Source: Leptospira biflexa (lineage in GTDB: Bacteria; Spirochaetota; Spirochaetia; Treponematales; Rectinemataceae). Taken from it: DNA of 35,881 bases. The first letter of the stretch is position 1, and every line of letters starts with the position of its first letter. Below, piece by piece: positions 1 to 8,670 of the stretch. A model generated the notes under the pieces. It did not search any database. It was not told the origin of the DNA and saw only the letters and a list, made by a program, of their open reading frames with translations. The translations under genes and the position numbers were made by a program. Location of the stretch: assembly GCA_020721875.1 (NCBI GenBank), contig DYLX01000017.1, forward strand, positions 6,557 to 42,437, in the 5' to 3' direction.

Positions 1-854
1 GCGGCGACAGAGCCTTTCCAGAATGCCTCGGTGCCGGAGCGACCGTGAGTCCCGAGTACGATAAGTGGTATTGTGCGGCGCGCGGCTTCCTTTGCGATGC
101 TTTTCGCGGGATCGCCGCGCACCACCACAGTCTCCACTTTGACACCGCGCGCCGCGAGGTGCGCCGCATGCTCATTGAGATGATTCCTCATGCTCACCTC
201 TTCGAGGTCGAGGAGTGCGGTAGAGGTCGCGGGCGCCATGAGTCCCCAACCTCCGTCCTTGCCCTTGAGCGAGCCGAATTTTGGCACGACTGAGAGCAGC
301 ACCAGCGGCACCCCTGCAGCGCGCGCGAACTCCTCAGCGAAGGGAATCGCACTATCGTGGATTGATGCATTATCGAGGGGGACCATGACATGCTTCACAA
401 CTTCCGTGACGCCAACAATTGTCTCAGGTTTGATAAGAAAGACAGGCACTTCGCCCAACCCAATCACTCTCGTCGCGATCGAACCTATAAAAGCGCGTGT
501 GAAGCCGCTTCGTCCGTGCGAGCACATCACGATGAGATCAGGATCAAGTTCCTTCATGTGGACGGCAATACTCGCGGCGACATCGGACGTTTCCTCACTG
601 TGCACATGGGTCGAAACCGAGCCTTCAAATCTAAAATCCACGCGCAACATGGCGGCGACATGCCCGAGGTACGCCGATGCTTCACCCACATCCTTAAGAT
701 GCGTTTCACCGTGAATCCGCTCTGGAGGATTTTTCTCTATCGCGTGGAAGAGAACAATTTCCGCTCGAAACATGCGGCCAAGCTCAGAGGCCCACTGGAG
801 GGAACGCTCGGCGGCATTCGATCCATCGAGCGGCACCATTATTTTTTTAAACAC
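1..854 (-). CDS. Tandem-domain universal stress protein (UspA family), 3' end cut by window
   Basis: Read by direct translation of the minus strand; 284 residues are open with no frameshift before the window edge. It holds two Usp domains of about 140 residues, each opening with a KxxMVPLD strand and carrying the ATP-binding loop: HGRSGFTRAFIGS in the first and THGRSGTEAFWKGS in the second. Both loops fit the G-2x-G-9x-G-S/T pattern, so both domains probably bind ATP. Only about 20 C-terminal residues should be missing. The start is a GTG at 854, 2 nt after the mntH stop; an in-frame ATG at 839 is the alternative. The tight spacing puts it last in the MBL-mntH-usp operon. UspA proteins are cytoplasmic stress proteins of unclear biochemical role. 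Linkage to a manganese importer suggests metal or oxidative stress, which is inference. Confidence 0.9.
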   Translation of the reverse strand, partial: MFKKIMVPLDGSNAAERSLQWASELGRMFRAEIVLFHAIEKNPPERIHGETHLKDVGEASAYLGHVAAMLRVDFRFEGSVSTHVHSEETSDVAASIAVHMKELDPDLIVMCSHGRSGFTRAFIGSIATRVIGLGEVPVFLIKPETIVGVTEVVKHVMVPLDNASIHDSAIPFAEEFARAAGVPLVLLSVVPKFGSLKGKDGGWGLMAPATSTALLDLEEVSMRNHLNEHAAHLAARGVKVETVVVRGDPAKSIAKEAARRTIPLIVLGTHGRSGTEAFWKGSVA

Positions 855-856
855 GC

Positions 857-2206
857 TCAGCCTCCAAAGAAGGTCATGTAGAGAAGATACATATTCAGCA
901 CGAGAATAATGCTCGCTACCAGCATTGCCAGCAACTTCGTGCTCGCTCTGTTGACGAGTACCCCCATGATTTTTGTATCGCTTGTGAAGGAGATGAGCGG
1001 GATGATGGCGAAGGGCAATCCGAAGCTGAGGAGCACCTGGCTCAAAATGAGAGCCTTGGTGGGGTCAACACCGAGCACGATGATCACAATTGAGGGAATC
1101 ATGGTGATCAACCTTCGCAGCCACACCGGAATCTCAAAGTTCATAAATCCCTGCATGATGATCTGCCCCGCCATAGTCCCGACCGATGCCGAAGAAAGTC
1201 CCGAGAACAGCAGTGAAATGGCGAATACCCAGCTCGCCGCCTTACCGAGCAGGGGTTCGAGAGTTCTGTAGGCTTCTTCGAGCGTTCCGACCTGCGTGAG
1301 CCCCTGCGCGTGGAAAGTGGCCGCCGACATGATGAGCATCGCGCCGTTCACGAGGCTTGCGACGCCCATTGCCACCACTACATCGACGATCTCGTAGCGG
1401 AAGAGCTTCTTGAGGAGCATAGGCTCTCTGACCACCACGCGGTGCTGGGTGAGCGATGAGTGGAGGTAGATCGCGTGGGGCATGACTGTCGCGCCAAGAA
1501 TTCCAGCCGCAAGTAGGATGCTCGTTGAACCATTGAATTCCGGGAAGAATGCGTGGTGAGCCACCTGTGTCCAGTTGGGCTTTCCGAGGAATATCTCAAT
1601 AATGTAACTGATCGCGATGGCTGATACGAAACCCGTGATTACCGCCTCGAGTGAGCGAAAACCATAGCGTTCGAGTGCGAGTATGATGAACGTGGCAACC
1701 CCTGTGAGAATCGCCGCCAGCCAGAGTGGAAAGCCAAAAAGTAGATTAAAGCCTACCGCCGCGCCTAAGAATTCGGCAAGGTCTGTCGCCATCGCGACGG
1801 CCTCCATAAGAATCCAAAGCACGACAGTGGTACTGTGTCGGTACTTCAGGCGGCAATGCTCCGCGAGGTTGTGGCCCGTCACGATACCCAACTTCGCGGC
1901 GAGTGTCTGGATGAGCATGGCCATGAGGTTGCTCGCAATGATGACCCACAAGAGCAGGTACCCGAACTGTGCACCGCCTGAAATGTTGGTAGCGAAGTTG
2001 CCAGGGTCGACATACGCGACACTGGCGATAAACGCCGGCCCCATAAAAGGCAGGATTCTTGCGATAAGTCCCTTTTTGCTCTTGCCTTCGAGAACTTCGT
2101 TTGCCTCCGCGATAAGCTTCGAGTCTGTGCGCGATGGCTCATGCTGGGTGTGCGGCCCATGGGGCCCACGGGCTGGTTTTTCCCTTTGGTGCGTTGTTTG
2201 AGGCAT
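857..2206 (-). CDS. mntH: Nramp-family divalent metal (manganese) transporter
   Basis: A 449-residue inner-membrane protein of the Nramp/MntH family, which imports Mn(II), and often Fe(II), with protons. The family's metal-binding signatures are present: DPGN in the first membrane helix (D67, N70) and VMPH in helix 6 (M242, H244). About 11 hydrophobic segments follow. The first ~45 residues are hydrophilic and His/Pro/Lys-rich, somewhat longer than in most homologues. The ATG at 2206 lies 9 nt after the stop of the upstream metallo-hydrolase gene, so the two are co-transcribed; uspA follows after 2 nt. No manganese riboswitch fits in the tiny 5' gap, so any metal control must act at the operon promoter near 2.98 kb. 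Family assignment is secure; the Mn preference is inferred from the family. Confidence 0.95.
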   Translation of the reverse strand: MPQTTHQREKPARGPHGPHTQHEPSRTDSKLIAEANEVLEGKSKKGLIARILPFMGPAFIASVAYVDPGNFATNISGGAQFGYLLLWVIIASNLMAMLIQTLAAKLGIVTGHNLAEHCRLKYRHSTTVVLWILMEAVAMATDLAEFLGAAVGFNLLFGFPLWLAAILTGVATFIILALERYGFRSLEAVITGFVSAIAISYIIEIFLGKPNWTQVAHHAFFPEFNGSTSILLAAGILGATVMPHAIYLHSSLTQHRVVVREPMLLKKLFRYEIVDVVVAMGVASLVNGAMLIMSAATFHAQGLTQVGTLEEAYRTLEPLLGKAASWVFAISLLFSGLSSASVGTMAGQIIMQGFMNFEIPVWLRRLITMIPSIVIIVLGVDPTKALILSQVLLSFGLPFAIIPLISFTSDTKIMGVLVNRASTKLLAMLVASIILVLNMYLLYMTFFGG

Positions 2207-2215
2207 AGCTCTCTT

Positions 2216-2956
2216 CTACTGCAGTTTTCGAATTCGTACTTCAATATCGCTGGTATGGGATAGAAGATTTACGAGAACCTTAGGGTCAGTTGAGCCAAAG
2301 TGGTAAGGATAGAGGATGCGAGGGTGGATCGCGTGTGCCGCGGCTGCCGCCTGCTCCGGTGTCATCGTATAGGGTTGATTCATAGGTAAAAACGCGATGT
2401 CAATGCTGCCGAGGGTGGCCATCTCGGCGGTTGGCTCGGTGTCGCCCGCAATGTAAATTCGCAGCTTGCCCGCTGTCACCACATAGCCATTGTCGTGGCG
2501 ATTCTTTGGGTGGTAGCCGAGGTGGTCAGAGGTCACATTATAGGCTGGCACCGCTTCGGCCACGATTCCCGCCGCACGTGCCGCCTGACCCCAGTCGAGC
2601 ATCTCGCCCTTACCGTATACCGCATGCGCTCCCTTGGAAAGCACGACACGCGTCTGGGGTTTTGAGAGTGCAGCGATCGCTTTCGGATCGAGGTGATCAC
2701 CATGTTGGTGGGTAATAAGGATGAGATCAGCCTTCGGAAATTTAGAATAGTCAGCATACTGGCTCACGGGATCGATATAGATGTAGGCGCCATCGTATGC
2801 GAAGATCAGCGAAGAATGGCCGAGAAACACGATTTCGAGTTTACCGGTTCCTATGTCAAACATGTCCGAGGTTTTACCTTCTGGCCATCCTTCGGAGAAT
2901 CCCCGGACGGCCGAAAGCGCGAAGGCGAGCGCGAACGGAAACGCTGATTTATACAT
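2216..2956 (-). CDS. Exported metallo-beta-lactamase-fold hydrolase (UlaG-like)
   Basis: A 246-residue protein with an N-terminal hydrophobic stretch (residues 5-20) that looks like a signal peptide, then a compact MBL fold. The zinc motif THQHGDH is at 82-88, and further ligand segments are IAGDTE and YPYHFGS. The overall pattern (FLGHSSLIF at the start, short length) resembles the UlaG/YtnP-type 'metal-dependent hydrolase' subfamily rather than true beta-lactamases. The substrate cannot be told from sequence. It is the first gene of the operon with mntH and usp. The ATG at 2956 follows an AGGAG-like site, though the spacing (3-4 nt) is short. A good promoter lies just upstream. A periplasmic or membrane-anchored location is inferred from the hydrophobic N-terminus. 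Confidence 0.85.
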   Translation of the reverse strand: MYKSAFPFALAFALSAVRGFSEGWPEGKTSDMFDIGTGKLEIVFLGHSSLIFAYDGAYIYIDPVSQYADYSKFPKADLILITHQHGDHLDPKAIAALSKPQTRVVLSKGAHAVYGKGEMLDWGQAARAAGIVAEAVPAYNVTSDHLGYHPKNRHDNGYVVTAGKLRIYIAGDTEPTAEMATLGSIDIAFLPMNQPYTMTPEQAAAAAHAIHPRILYPYHFGSTDPKVLVNLLSHTSDIEVRIRKLQ

Positions 2957-2976
2957 AGGCTCCTCTTCTTATGTGT

Positions 2977-3006
2977 AGTGTAATGCGCGCGAGAAGCGGA
3001 AGTCAA
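2977..3006 (-). promoter_or_regulatory. Sigma70-type promoter of the MBL-mntH-usp operon
   Basis: On the minus strand, TTGACT (3006-3001) and TACACT (2982-2977) are separated by 18 nt. Transcription would start near 2970, about 14 nt before the ATG at 2956. No metal-repressor operator was recognised. Confidence 0.55.
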
Positions 3007-3043
3007 CGAAATGAGATTGGATCTGCGCCTGCAATGTCGAAGA

Positions 3044-4195
3044 TCATGGTGTGGATTTGGTGGTGACACCGGCCTGAGTGGCGATCATATCCGCGACAGC
3101 CTCGGTTCCGGGCGTAAAATGGAGGGCTTTAATTTTCGCAATAGTACTCCCCAACAACGCTGAATCTTTGGACAGCTTCTTGAGGATAGAGAGGAAAGAA
3201 ATTATGTTTGGGCAATACCAGCCGAGCTGATTTTCGATCGCGAAATTGATGATGTACCAATCGTTGTAGGCGGCCCACTCTGTGAAAATCATTGGCTTAT
3301 TCATGAAAACGGCTTCCATGAAGGTAGAAGCGCCGGCTTTGCCGGCCACGACATCGGACGCCGCGATCAGCTCATTCATATTATTCACATAGGCGAGCGG
3401 CACAAAATTCATGTCATTTTTAATTTTTGCGAGTATGTCGAGACTCTTCTTCATCCGCTGGTTTTTTCCCGCAACGACAATCATGTTGATGGGCAAATTC
3501 CTCCGCTTCGCGATTTTCGCGAACGTATAGACATTCGAAATACCCGATCCGCCGCCTGAAACGAGAATAGTCGGCTTTGCGGAGTCGAGACCAAGCTCCG
3601 CGTAAATCTGTTCTTTTGTCTTTGTAAGATTGAAGAATTGCTTGCGAATGGGGAATCCGGTGATAAAAATCTTTGAATCGCATGCTCCACTGTCGATAAG
3701 TCGTTTTTTTGATTGTTCGGTAGCCACGAGAAACATATCTGATTCAGGATTCGCCCAGAGGCTGTATCCATCGAAAGGATCAACAACATACGAAATTATT
3801 TTGTAGTCGCCTCCGAATTCGCGCCGCGCTTTCGAGGCTATATACAAGCAGAGAGGGTGCGTTGCCATAATGACATCGGGTTCCGCTTTGGCGATATACC
3901 GCATTCCTTTATTGATAAAATCTTTGTAGAGCGTTTCAATGTAGTCAAAATTCTTGCGGTTCATCTCGATGTACAGATATCCAATCCTCGCAAGCACCGG
4001 AAAGGTCAGCGCCACATCCCAGCCCCTCTTGAGCTGAATATCCGCGCGCGAAGCTCCGGATTCTTTCGCGAAGTCCACTACAGAAATATCGAATACCTCA
4101 GAATAATGCGCCTCGAGGTCCTCTTTTACGGCGAGAGCAGGGATTTTGTGGCCAAGACCGACCTCGAGCATAAGCATGAGAATCTTTTTCTTCAT
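3044..4195 (-). CDS. MGDG-synthase-like glycosyltransferase (GT28 family)
   Basis: A 383-residue processive-type lipid glycosyltransferase. The N-terminal half matches the MGDG-synthase domain (MLEVGLGHKIPA near the start, the G-x-G-H motif), and the C-terminal half the GT28 nucleotide-sugar domain (VSGGGSGISNVYTF, then GKAGASTFMEAVFMNKP). Known relatives transfer galactose or glucose from a UDP-sugar to diacylglycerol at the cytoplasmic membrane face. The open frame extends to 4270, but the ATG at 4195 gives the normal family start and has an AGGTGG-like site upstream (spacing about 13 nt, long). It is divergent from a GT4 enzyme of the kind that makes glucosyl-diacylglycerol, so the pair probably builds membrane glycolipids. 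Both genes look more AT-rich than the rest of the window. Sugar and lipid specificity are not visible. Confidence 0.85.
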   Translation of the reverse strand: MKKKILMLMLEVGLGHKIPALAVKEDLEAHYSEVFDISVVDFAKESGASRADIQLKRGWDVALTFPVLARIGYLYIEMNRKNFDYIETLYKDFINKGMRYIAKAEPDVIMATHPLCLYIASKARREFGGDYKIISYVVDPFDGYSLWANPESDMFLVATEQSKKRLIDSGACDSKIFITGFPIRKQFFNLTKTKEQIYAELGLDSAKPTILVSGGGSGISNVYTFAKIAKRRNLPINMIVVAGKNQRMKKSLDILAKIKNDMNFVPLAYVNNMNELIAASDVVAGKAGASTFMEAVFMNKPMIFTEWAAYNDWYIINFAIENQLGWYCPNIISFLSILKKLSKDSALLGSTIAKIKALHFTPGTEAVADMIATQAGVTTKSTP

Positions 4196-4304
4196 TTGCG
4201 ATGTATATCCACCTTTTAGCGGAAGATAAAGCTCATAATCAAAGTATACAGTGTTTCTAGAAAGCCGCAAAATAGAGAGTCAGAAAATCGCGTCCGATAA
4301 AAAT

Positions 4305-4331
4305 TTGACGATAGTCACTAGGCGCTATACA
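4305..4331 (+). promoter_or_regulatory. Putative promoter of the GT4 glycosyltransferase gene
   Basis: TTGACG (4305-4310) and TATACA (4326-4331) are separated by 15 nt, slightly short. The predicted start site is about 5 nt before the ATG at 4343, so the transcript would have almost no leader. It lies in the 147-bp gap between divergent glycosyltransferase genes. Confidence 0.45.
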
Positions 4332-4342
4332 CTCATGGAAGT

Positions 4343-5509
4343 ATGAATAAAATAACAATAGGTTTATTCAGCGACGCGTACATTCCCATAATCGATGGAG
4401 TTTCCATTACTGTAAAGAATTACGCGTATTGGCTCCGCAAAATAGCAGGGACCACTTATATTGTCGTCCCCTATATTCCGCACTTTCAAGACGAAGCTGA
4501 CTCAGGCATAATCCGATTCTTATCGTTTCCGACACTCGTCAGACCACCATACCGCATTGGACTTCCCGACCTCGACCTCCGAGTACAATTGATTCTCAAT
4601 GAGAAAGAATTCGATATTGTGCATGCGCATTCTCCTTTTGCGGCGGGGAAACTCGCCCTTCGCGTGGCGCGCAAAAAGAACATCCCCGTCATCGCGACTT
4701 TTCATTCAAAGTACAGAGACGATCTGACCAGAGCCATCGCCATTAAGCCGATTGTGGATGATCAGATTAAGCGGATTGTAGATTTCTATTACACAGTGGA
4801 TCAGGTTTGGGTTCCCCAGGAATCGGTTGCTCGGACGCTCCGAGAGTACGGGTACCAAGGCCCCTACGAGGTTGTCGAAAATGGGATCGATTTCGAACCG
4901 CCCGCCGATACGAACTCATACAGAGCGAACGGAGGCGCGTACCTCAATTTACCCCCGGAATATTCAGTGGGCCTGTACGTAGGTCAGCATGTCCTTGAGA
5001 AGAATCTGGAATTTCTTATACGTTCTCTTCCCTTAATTATGGATGCCCTCCCCAAGTTTCGAATGGTGTTTGTCGGCAAAGGGTACGCAAAGGAGACCCT
5101 CATCGATCTGGCTCGACAGCTTGGCATCCTGGATAAGATTATTTTTCACGATGGTATATTAGACAGAGAATTACTGAAGGCTATTTATGCTCGAGGAGAT
5201 ATTTTCCTCTTTCCTTCACTCTACGACACCTCGGGGTTAGTTGTGCGCGAAGCCGCGGCGATGAAGACGCCCGCAGTGTTGATCAAAGGGGCAGATGCGG
5301 CTGCCTTTATCACGGATCAAGAGAATGGATACCTCGCCAAAAACGATATTGAAGATTTTGCAAAGACGGTATTGCATGCTCTACACGATAGGGAGAAGCT
5401 CTTAATGGTGGCGGAAAAAGCTCAGCAGACACTCTGCCGAACATGGGAAAATGTCGCTCAAGAAGTCTCCAAGCGATACCGCGCGATCCTCAATCGCTGG
5501 GCGAAATAG
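4343..5509 (+). CDS. GT4-family glycosyltransferase, diacylglycerol glucosyltransferase-like
   Basis: A 388-residue GT-B fold enzyme. The N-terminal domain carries FSDAYIPIIDGVS, DIVHAHSPF (91-99) and ATFHSKY; the C-terminal domain has YVGQHVLEKN and the donor-site motif D295-x7-E303 (YDTSGLVVREAA), an acidic variant of the family's E-x7-E. This pattern is close to 1,2-diacylglycerol 3-glucosyltransferases (alMGS-like) found in mollicutes and treponemes, which put glucose on diacylglycerol at the inner membrane face. The start is the ATG at 4343; another ATG at 4335 is out of frame and stops at once. A GGAAG stretch sits too near the ATG to be a normal ribosome site. The gene is divergent from the GT28-like enzyme; the shared job in glycolipid assembly is inferred. 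Confidence 0.87.
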   Translation: MNKITIGLFSDAYIPIIDGVSITVKNYAYWLRKIAGTTYIVVPYIPHFQDEADSGIIRFLSFPTLVRPPYRIGLPDLDLRVQLILNEKEFDIVHAHSPFAAGKLALRVARKKNIPVIATFHSKYRDDLTRAIAIKPIVDDQIKRIVDFYYTVDQVWVPQESVARTLREYGYQGPYEVVENGIDFEPPADTNSYRANGGAYLNLPPEYSVGLYVGQHVLEKNLEFLIRSLPLIMDALPKFRMVFVGKGYAKETLIDLARQLGILDKIIFHDGILDRELLKAIYARGDIFLFPSLYDTSGLVVREAAAMKTPAVLIKGADAAAFITDQENGYLAKNDIEDFAKTVLHALHDREKLLMVAEKAQQTLCRTWENVAQEVSKRYRAILNRWAK

Positions 5510-5537
5510 AACTCAGTACCTCCACGCGCGAGGCGGT

Positions 5538-6185
5538 CTACATCTCAAACGGAAACAGATACGGCTGGTCGTCCTCAAGTCGCTTGGTGATCGTGCGAAG
5601 AATGATCTGAAGATCGCGCGACTCAGCGACAAAGTCGAGACTGTCGCCGGGAATGGTCAAAATCGGCGAGAGCGTGAACGATGATATCCACTCTTCATAG
5701 AGTTCATTGAGACCCACTAGGTAGCTATCGGGTATCGAAGTCTCGAAATCCCGACCTCGCTGGGCTATGCGCGAACGCAGGGTTTGCACTGAGGCCCTGA
5801 TATAGATGACGAGGCTCGGGTGAGGGAGTATTTCGGCGAGGGTCGCATAGAGACTCTGATACACATTCCACTCACGCGGCTCGAGAATACCTTGGCGATA
5901 GAGGTTCTTAGCGAACACCTCGGCGTCTTCGTACAGGGATCGATCCTGGACCACCGAGTGCGGGTCGATACTGAGGTTTCGATGCATTGTGGCGCGGTGC
6001 GAAAGGAAGAAAAGCTGGCTCTGGAAGGCCCACCGCGGCATATCTGCGTAAAAATCCTTGAGAAACGGGTTTTCTTGAACGGGCTCAAAGTAGGCAATGA
6101 AGCCGAGATGCTCAGCGAGCAGGTTCACGAGTGTCGATTTTCCCGCGCCGATATTGCCGGCAACGACTACATATTTGCGACTCAT
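5538..6185 (-). CDS. Deoxynucleoside kinase (dAdo/dCyd/dGuo kinase family)
   Basis: A 215-residue cytosolic kinase that phosphorylates deoxynucleosides for the salvage pathway. The P-loop GNIGAGKST is at 10-18, the substrate-side glutamate is in YFEPVQENPF (32-41), the DRS motif is at 81-83 (QDRSLYED), and an arginine-rich lid RIAQRGRDFE lies further on. Length and motif order match bacterial dNK (dGK/dAK) enzymes. Which base is preferred cannot be read off. The ATG at 6185 has no Shine-Dalgarno; instead TAGTCT ends 9 nt before it, as in a leaderless gene. It is convergent with the GT4 gene (28-bp gap) and follows the cysteine-cluster gene on the same strand at 58 bp, so the two may be co-transcribed. 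Confidence 0.92.
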   Translation of the reverse strand: MSRKYVVVAGNIGAGKSTLVNLLAEHLGFIAYFEPVQENPFLKDFYADMPRWAFQSQLFFLSHRATMHRNLSIDPHSVVQDRSLYEDAEVFAKNLYRQGILEPREWNVYQSLYATLAEILPHPSLVIYIRASVQTLRSRIAQRGRDFETSIPDSYLVGLNELYEEWISSFTLSPILTIPGDSLDFVAESRDLQIILRTITKRLEDDQPYLFPFEM

Positions 6186-6243
6186 CTCAGAAGAAGACTA
6201 CCCGGCAAAGGTCCAATATGCAAGCTGCACGGGCGACTTCAAC

Positions 6244-6972
6244 TTAGGCGGCGTTCGGTTCGGGCTCAGGTTTATCGGAAGAATATCGCAGAATAGCACT
6301 GATCCTCGCAAGCGCGGGAGGCATCGCCTCGGAGAGGGGTCGGCGATCTGCGGCAGAGGAAGGGCCGATCGCGAGAAGCTCCATCGAGAAATCGCTCATG
6401 AGGGGTGGGGTGGCGCCGATGTCGTGCTCAAGCTTGCGTGCGCTGAGAGTTCGTTCTGAAAGCCCATCTGGTGTGGGCATATGGCGGCAGAAACGAAAGG
6501 TGGTCTCGCCACTCTTCGCGCGGGTGGATGCATACCCGAAGAGCCTGCAAATCAGGGGGCGGGCCGGGTAGATTCGGCAATTGGCGCCCGGTGTGTTCGG
6601 TTCGTAAAAGGGGCAGGGCGACGGGCTATCGGAGGCCTTTCGCGAGAGCCGTGCCTCGGGCGCGGCGAACGCCGAAAATTCTGTGGATGCTGAAGACACC
6701 GTATTGGCTGAGGAGGTGATTCCTGCGTGCATGTTTTCTTTTAAAATGAAGTAGGCGATGTACTCAGCCTCTATGGGGAGGACATCGGGCATGAAGCCGT
6801 GGCAGCAGGAACCGCAATCGGGGGGACAGACGACGTGAATGTCGCGGCGCGCAGCGGCATCGACGAAGGAGCGCTGCGCCTCCGAAATCTTACGAAAGAT
6901 AAAATCTAACGTAAGAATTTTTTGACCTGCCGAAGTCTCCCAAAACACTTGATTCTGTTGCTGAGCCCACAT
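6244..6972 (-). CDS. YkgJ-type cysteine-cluster protein
   Basis: A 242-residue protein with the signature of the YkgJ/PF03692 'zinc- or iron-chelating' family: CPPDCGSCC near the N-terminus, and CPFYEPN...NCRIYPARPLICRLFG in the middle, followed by FCRH. The conserved cysteines presumably bind Zn or Fe; no reaction is known for the family. A serine/alanine-rich linker of about 40 residues separates the two cysteine blocks, and the C-terminal ~60 residues look poorly conserved. The frame is open to a TTG at 7035, but the ATG at 6972 has GGAG 6 nt before it and is preferred. It is divergent from the TPR gene. Function unknown. Confidence 0.7.
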   Translation of the reverse strand: MWAQQQNQVFWETSAGQKILTLDFIFRKISEAQRSFVDAAARRDIHVVCPPDCGSCCHGFMPDVLPIEAEYIAYFILKENMHAGITSSANTVSSASTEFSAFAAPEARLSRKASDSPSPCPFYEPNTPGANCRIYPARPLICRLFGYASTRAKSGETTFRFCRHMPTPDGLSERTLSARKLEHDIGATPPLMSDFSMELLAIGPSSAADRRPLSEAMPPALARISAILRYSSDKPEPEPNAA

Positions 6973-7025
6973 GGCGTACTCCACATGTTGCGCGATTACA
7001 ATGAGTGGCGATTTTGCCGCTCGGC

Positions 7026-7055
7026 ATGATACCAACAGGCGGCATATTTGTTCAA
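7026..7055 (-). promoter_or_regulatory. Putative promoter of the cysteine-cluster gene
   Basis: On the minus strand TTGAAC (7055-7050) and TATCAT (7031-7026) are spaced 18 nt apart. The start site would lie about 47 nt before the preferred ATG at 6972. Confidence 0.4.
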
Positions 7056-7099
7056 TAATGAGGACTCTATGCGCTCAAAGAGAACAATACCGCCGGCCG

Positions 7100-7128
7100 T
7101 TGCCTTTTAAGGTAAACCTGGGTATTCT
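7100..7128 (+). promoter_or_regulatory. Promoter of the TPR-nagA-nagB operon
   Basis: TTGCCT (7100-7105) and TATTCT (7123-7128) with ideal 17-nt spacing. The start site would be near 7135, about 40 nt before the ATG at 7176. No NagC/NagR-type operator was recognised in the leader. Confidence 0.5.
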
Positions 7129-7175
7129 CTCACCAGGTGCAAGTCAACCTCTTCCTCACCGGTAAGGAGTTTTTC

Positions 7176-8645
7176 ATGAAGCATTTAGCAATTTTTGCAT
7201 TCGCGATTTTCGCTGCCACGGCGCTCCTCGGCGCACAGCCGCAGCTCCCCGCGACCTACTACGCGGATGCGTCATCACAGGCGAAACAGGTTATCGATGC
7301 CTCCCACCTGCTTCAGTCCCAGGGGCAGTGGTCAAAGGCTTGGAACCTTCTCGCTGCCTTCGATCCCGACAACCAAGATGGATACGTGCTCGCTGAAAAG
7401 ATCAACCTTGCGATGACAGGTAATGTCGCGAATGGCATGTACATTAGTTTTGGATTCGTCGACTTGGCGGATGACCAGACGCTCGATCAAGCTCGCGCGA
7501 ATCCACCAGAAAAGGCGAACACGGTCGCGTTTAATCCTCTCGACGCCGCGGATGCGCTCGAGAAATCCGGCGCGGCTTTGCCGCCAGTTCTCTCATACGA
7601 GCTCGGCAACTATCTCTATGCGGTAAACAAAGATTACGGTGACAATTGGATTCAGGACAGCCAGACAACTCAGACCAAGGCCGTCGAGAACTACGATAGA
7701 GCCCTCTCCTACGACACCTACACCGAACAGAGCCTCCTGAATCATGCTGAGCTGCTTATCGGCCTGCAAAAGTATGACGCAGCTGAAACCGTACTGAACA
7801 AGGCAATCGCCGCGTATCCGAATAATCAGAATTTCACGGTGACGCTCGCCAGCGCCTACAACGATCAAGGCAAATTTGACCAAGTGTATCCGCTTGTCGA
7901 CGCAATCATCGCGAAGCCTGAAACGACGAACACTACCTACAACGCGTTCATTGAGGCAATCAAGGCAGGACTCAACGCTAACGACGAGCAGAAAACCGAT
8001 TCCTACGCCGAAGCGATGGTCGCTCGTTTCCCCGATGAGTATGTTCCGATGCTGATTCAGCACCTCATCGCGGTGCGCAGAGGCACAACGGACAAAGCGA
8101 ACGCGATCGCGGATGATGTAACCGCGAAGTTCAAGGTTGATCCGAACATCGTGCGCTCCTTGCTCTCAACCTGGCTCAACGCCAATGACGCGAAGGCTGG
8201 TTTCGACTATCTCAACCGCTCGCTGGACAAGTATCAGAGCAACGATAGCGCCGCGGGCAACCTTATGTTCTACAGAGCGCTCATGTACGCGCAGACCGCA
8301 CAGTCGAACGATGACCTCAAGCTCGCGTTGGCCGATCTCAATGAGGCCGAGAAGCGTTTCGGCACTGTCTATGAGAAAGACAATCAAGTGTTCCAGGCGA
8401 TTGGCCAGCTGAGGGATGAGTGGACCCAGCAGCTCGCCCAGCCCGCTCCCGACGCGAGCGCCGCGCCCGCCGCTCCGAGCGATCAGACTCAGCCCGCGCA
8501 GACTCCCGCAACTCCGAGCGACCAGACACAGCCCGCTGCCCCGGCTACGAGCCCGAGCACCTCTCCCGCGCCGGCCACGGGCACCACGACCCCCGATGCC
8601 ACGGGCACCGGTACCTCAACCCCGAGCACCGGCACTTCAAAGTGA
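7176..8645 (+). CDS. Exported TPR-repeat protein with Pro/Thr/Ala-rich tail
   Basis: A 489-residue protein with a clear signal peptide (MKHLAIFAFAIFAATALLGA) and no lipobox cysteine, so secretion to the periplasm or beyond is likely. The body is helical with degenerate tetratricopeptide repeats, clearest around LLNHAELLIGLQKYDAAET and TLASAYNDQGKFDQVYPL. The last ~65 residues are low-complexity Ala/Pro/Thr/Ser/Gln with SDQTQPA repeated twice at protein and DNA level, like a flexible surface or wall-spanning tail. The ATG at 7176 is chosen over an upstream in-frame start at 7137 because TAAGGAG lies 6-7 nt before it and the signal peptide begins there. nagA follows after 25 nt, so it is probably the first gene of a nag operon. 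Its binding partner is unknown. Confidence 0.8.
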   Translation: MKHLAIFAFAIFAATALLGAQPQLPATYYADASSQAKQVIDASHLLQSQGQWSKAWNLLAAFDPDNQDGYVLAEKINLAMTGNVANGMYISFGFVDLADDQTLDQARANPPEKANTVAFNPLDAADALEKSGAALPPVLSYELGNYLYAVNKDYGDNWIQDSQTTQTKAVENYDRALSYDTYTEQSLLNHAELLIGLQKYDAAETVLNKAIAAYPNNQNFTVTLASAYNDQGKFDQVYPLVDAIIAKPETTNTTYNAFIEAIKAGLNANDEQKTDSYAEAMVARFPDEYVPMLIQHLIAVRRGTTDKANAIADDVTAKFKVDPNIVRSLLSTWLNANDAKAGFDYLNRSLDKYQSNDSAAGNLMFYRALMYAQTAQSNDDLKLALADLNEAEKRFGTVYEKDNQVFQAIGQLRDEWTQQLAQPAPDASAAPAAPSDQTQPAQTPATPSDQTQPAAPATSPSTSPAPATGTTTPDATGTGTSTPSTGTSK

Positions 8646-8670
8646 GCGCGAGGAGCGTGTGAGGTAGGAT

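Noticed and set aside
2207..2215. Manganese (yybP-ykoY) riboswitch before mntH
   Set aside because: The gap is 9 nt, too small; nothing riboswitch-like precedes the operon's first gene either.
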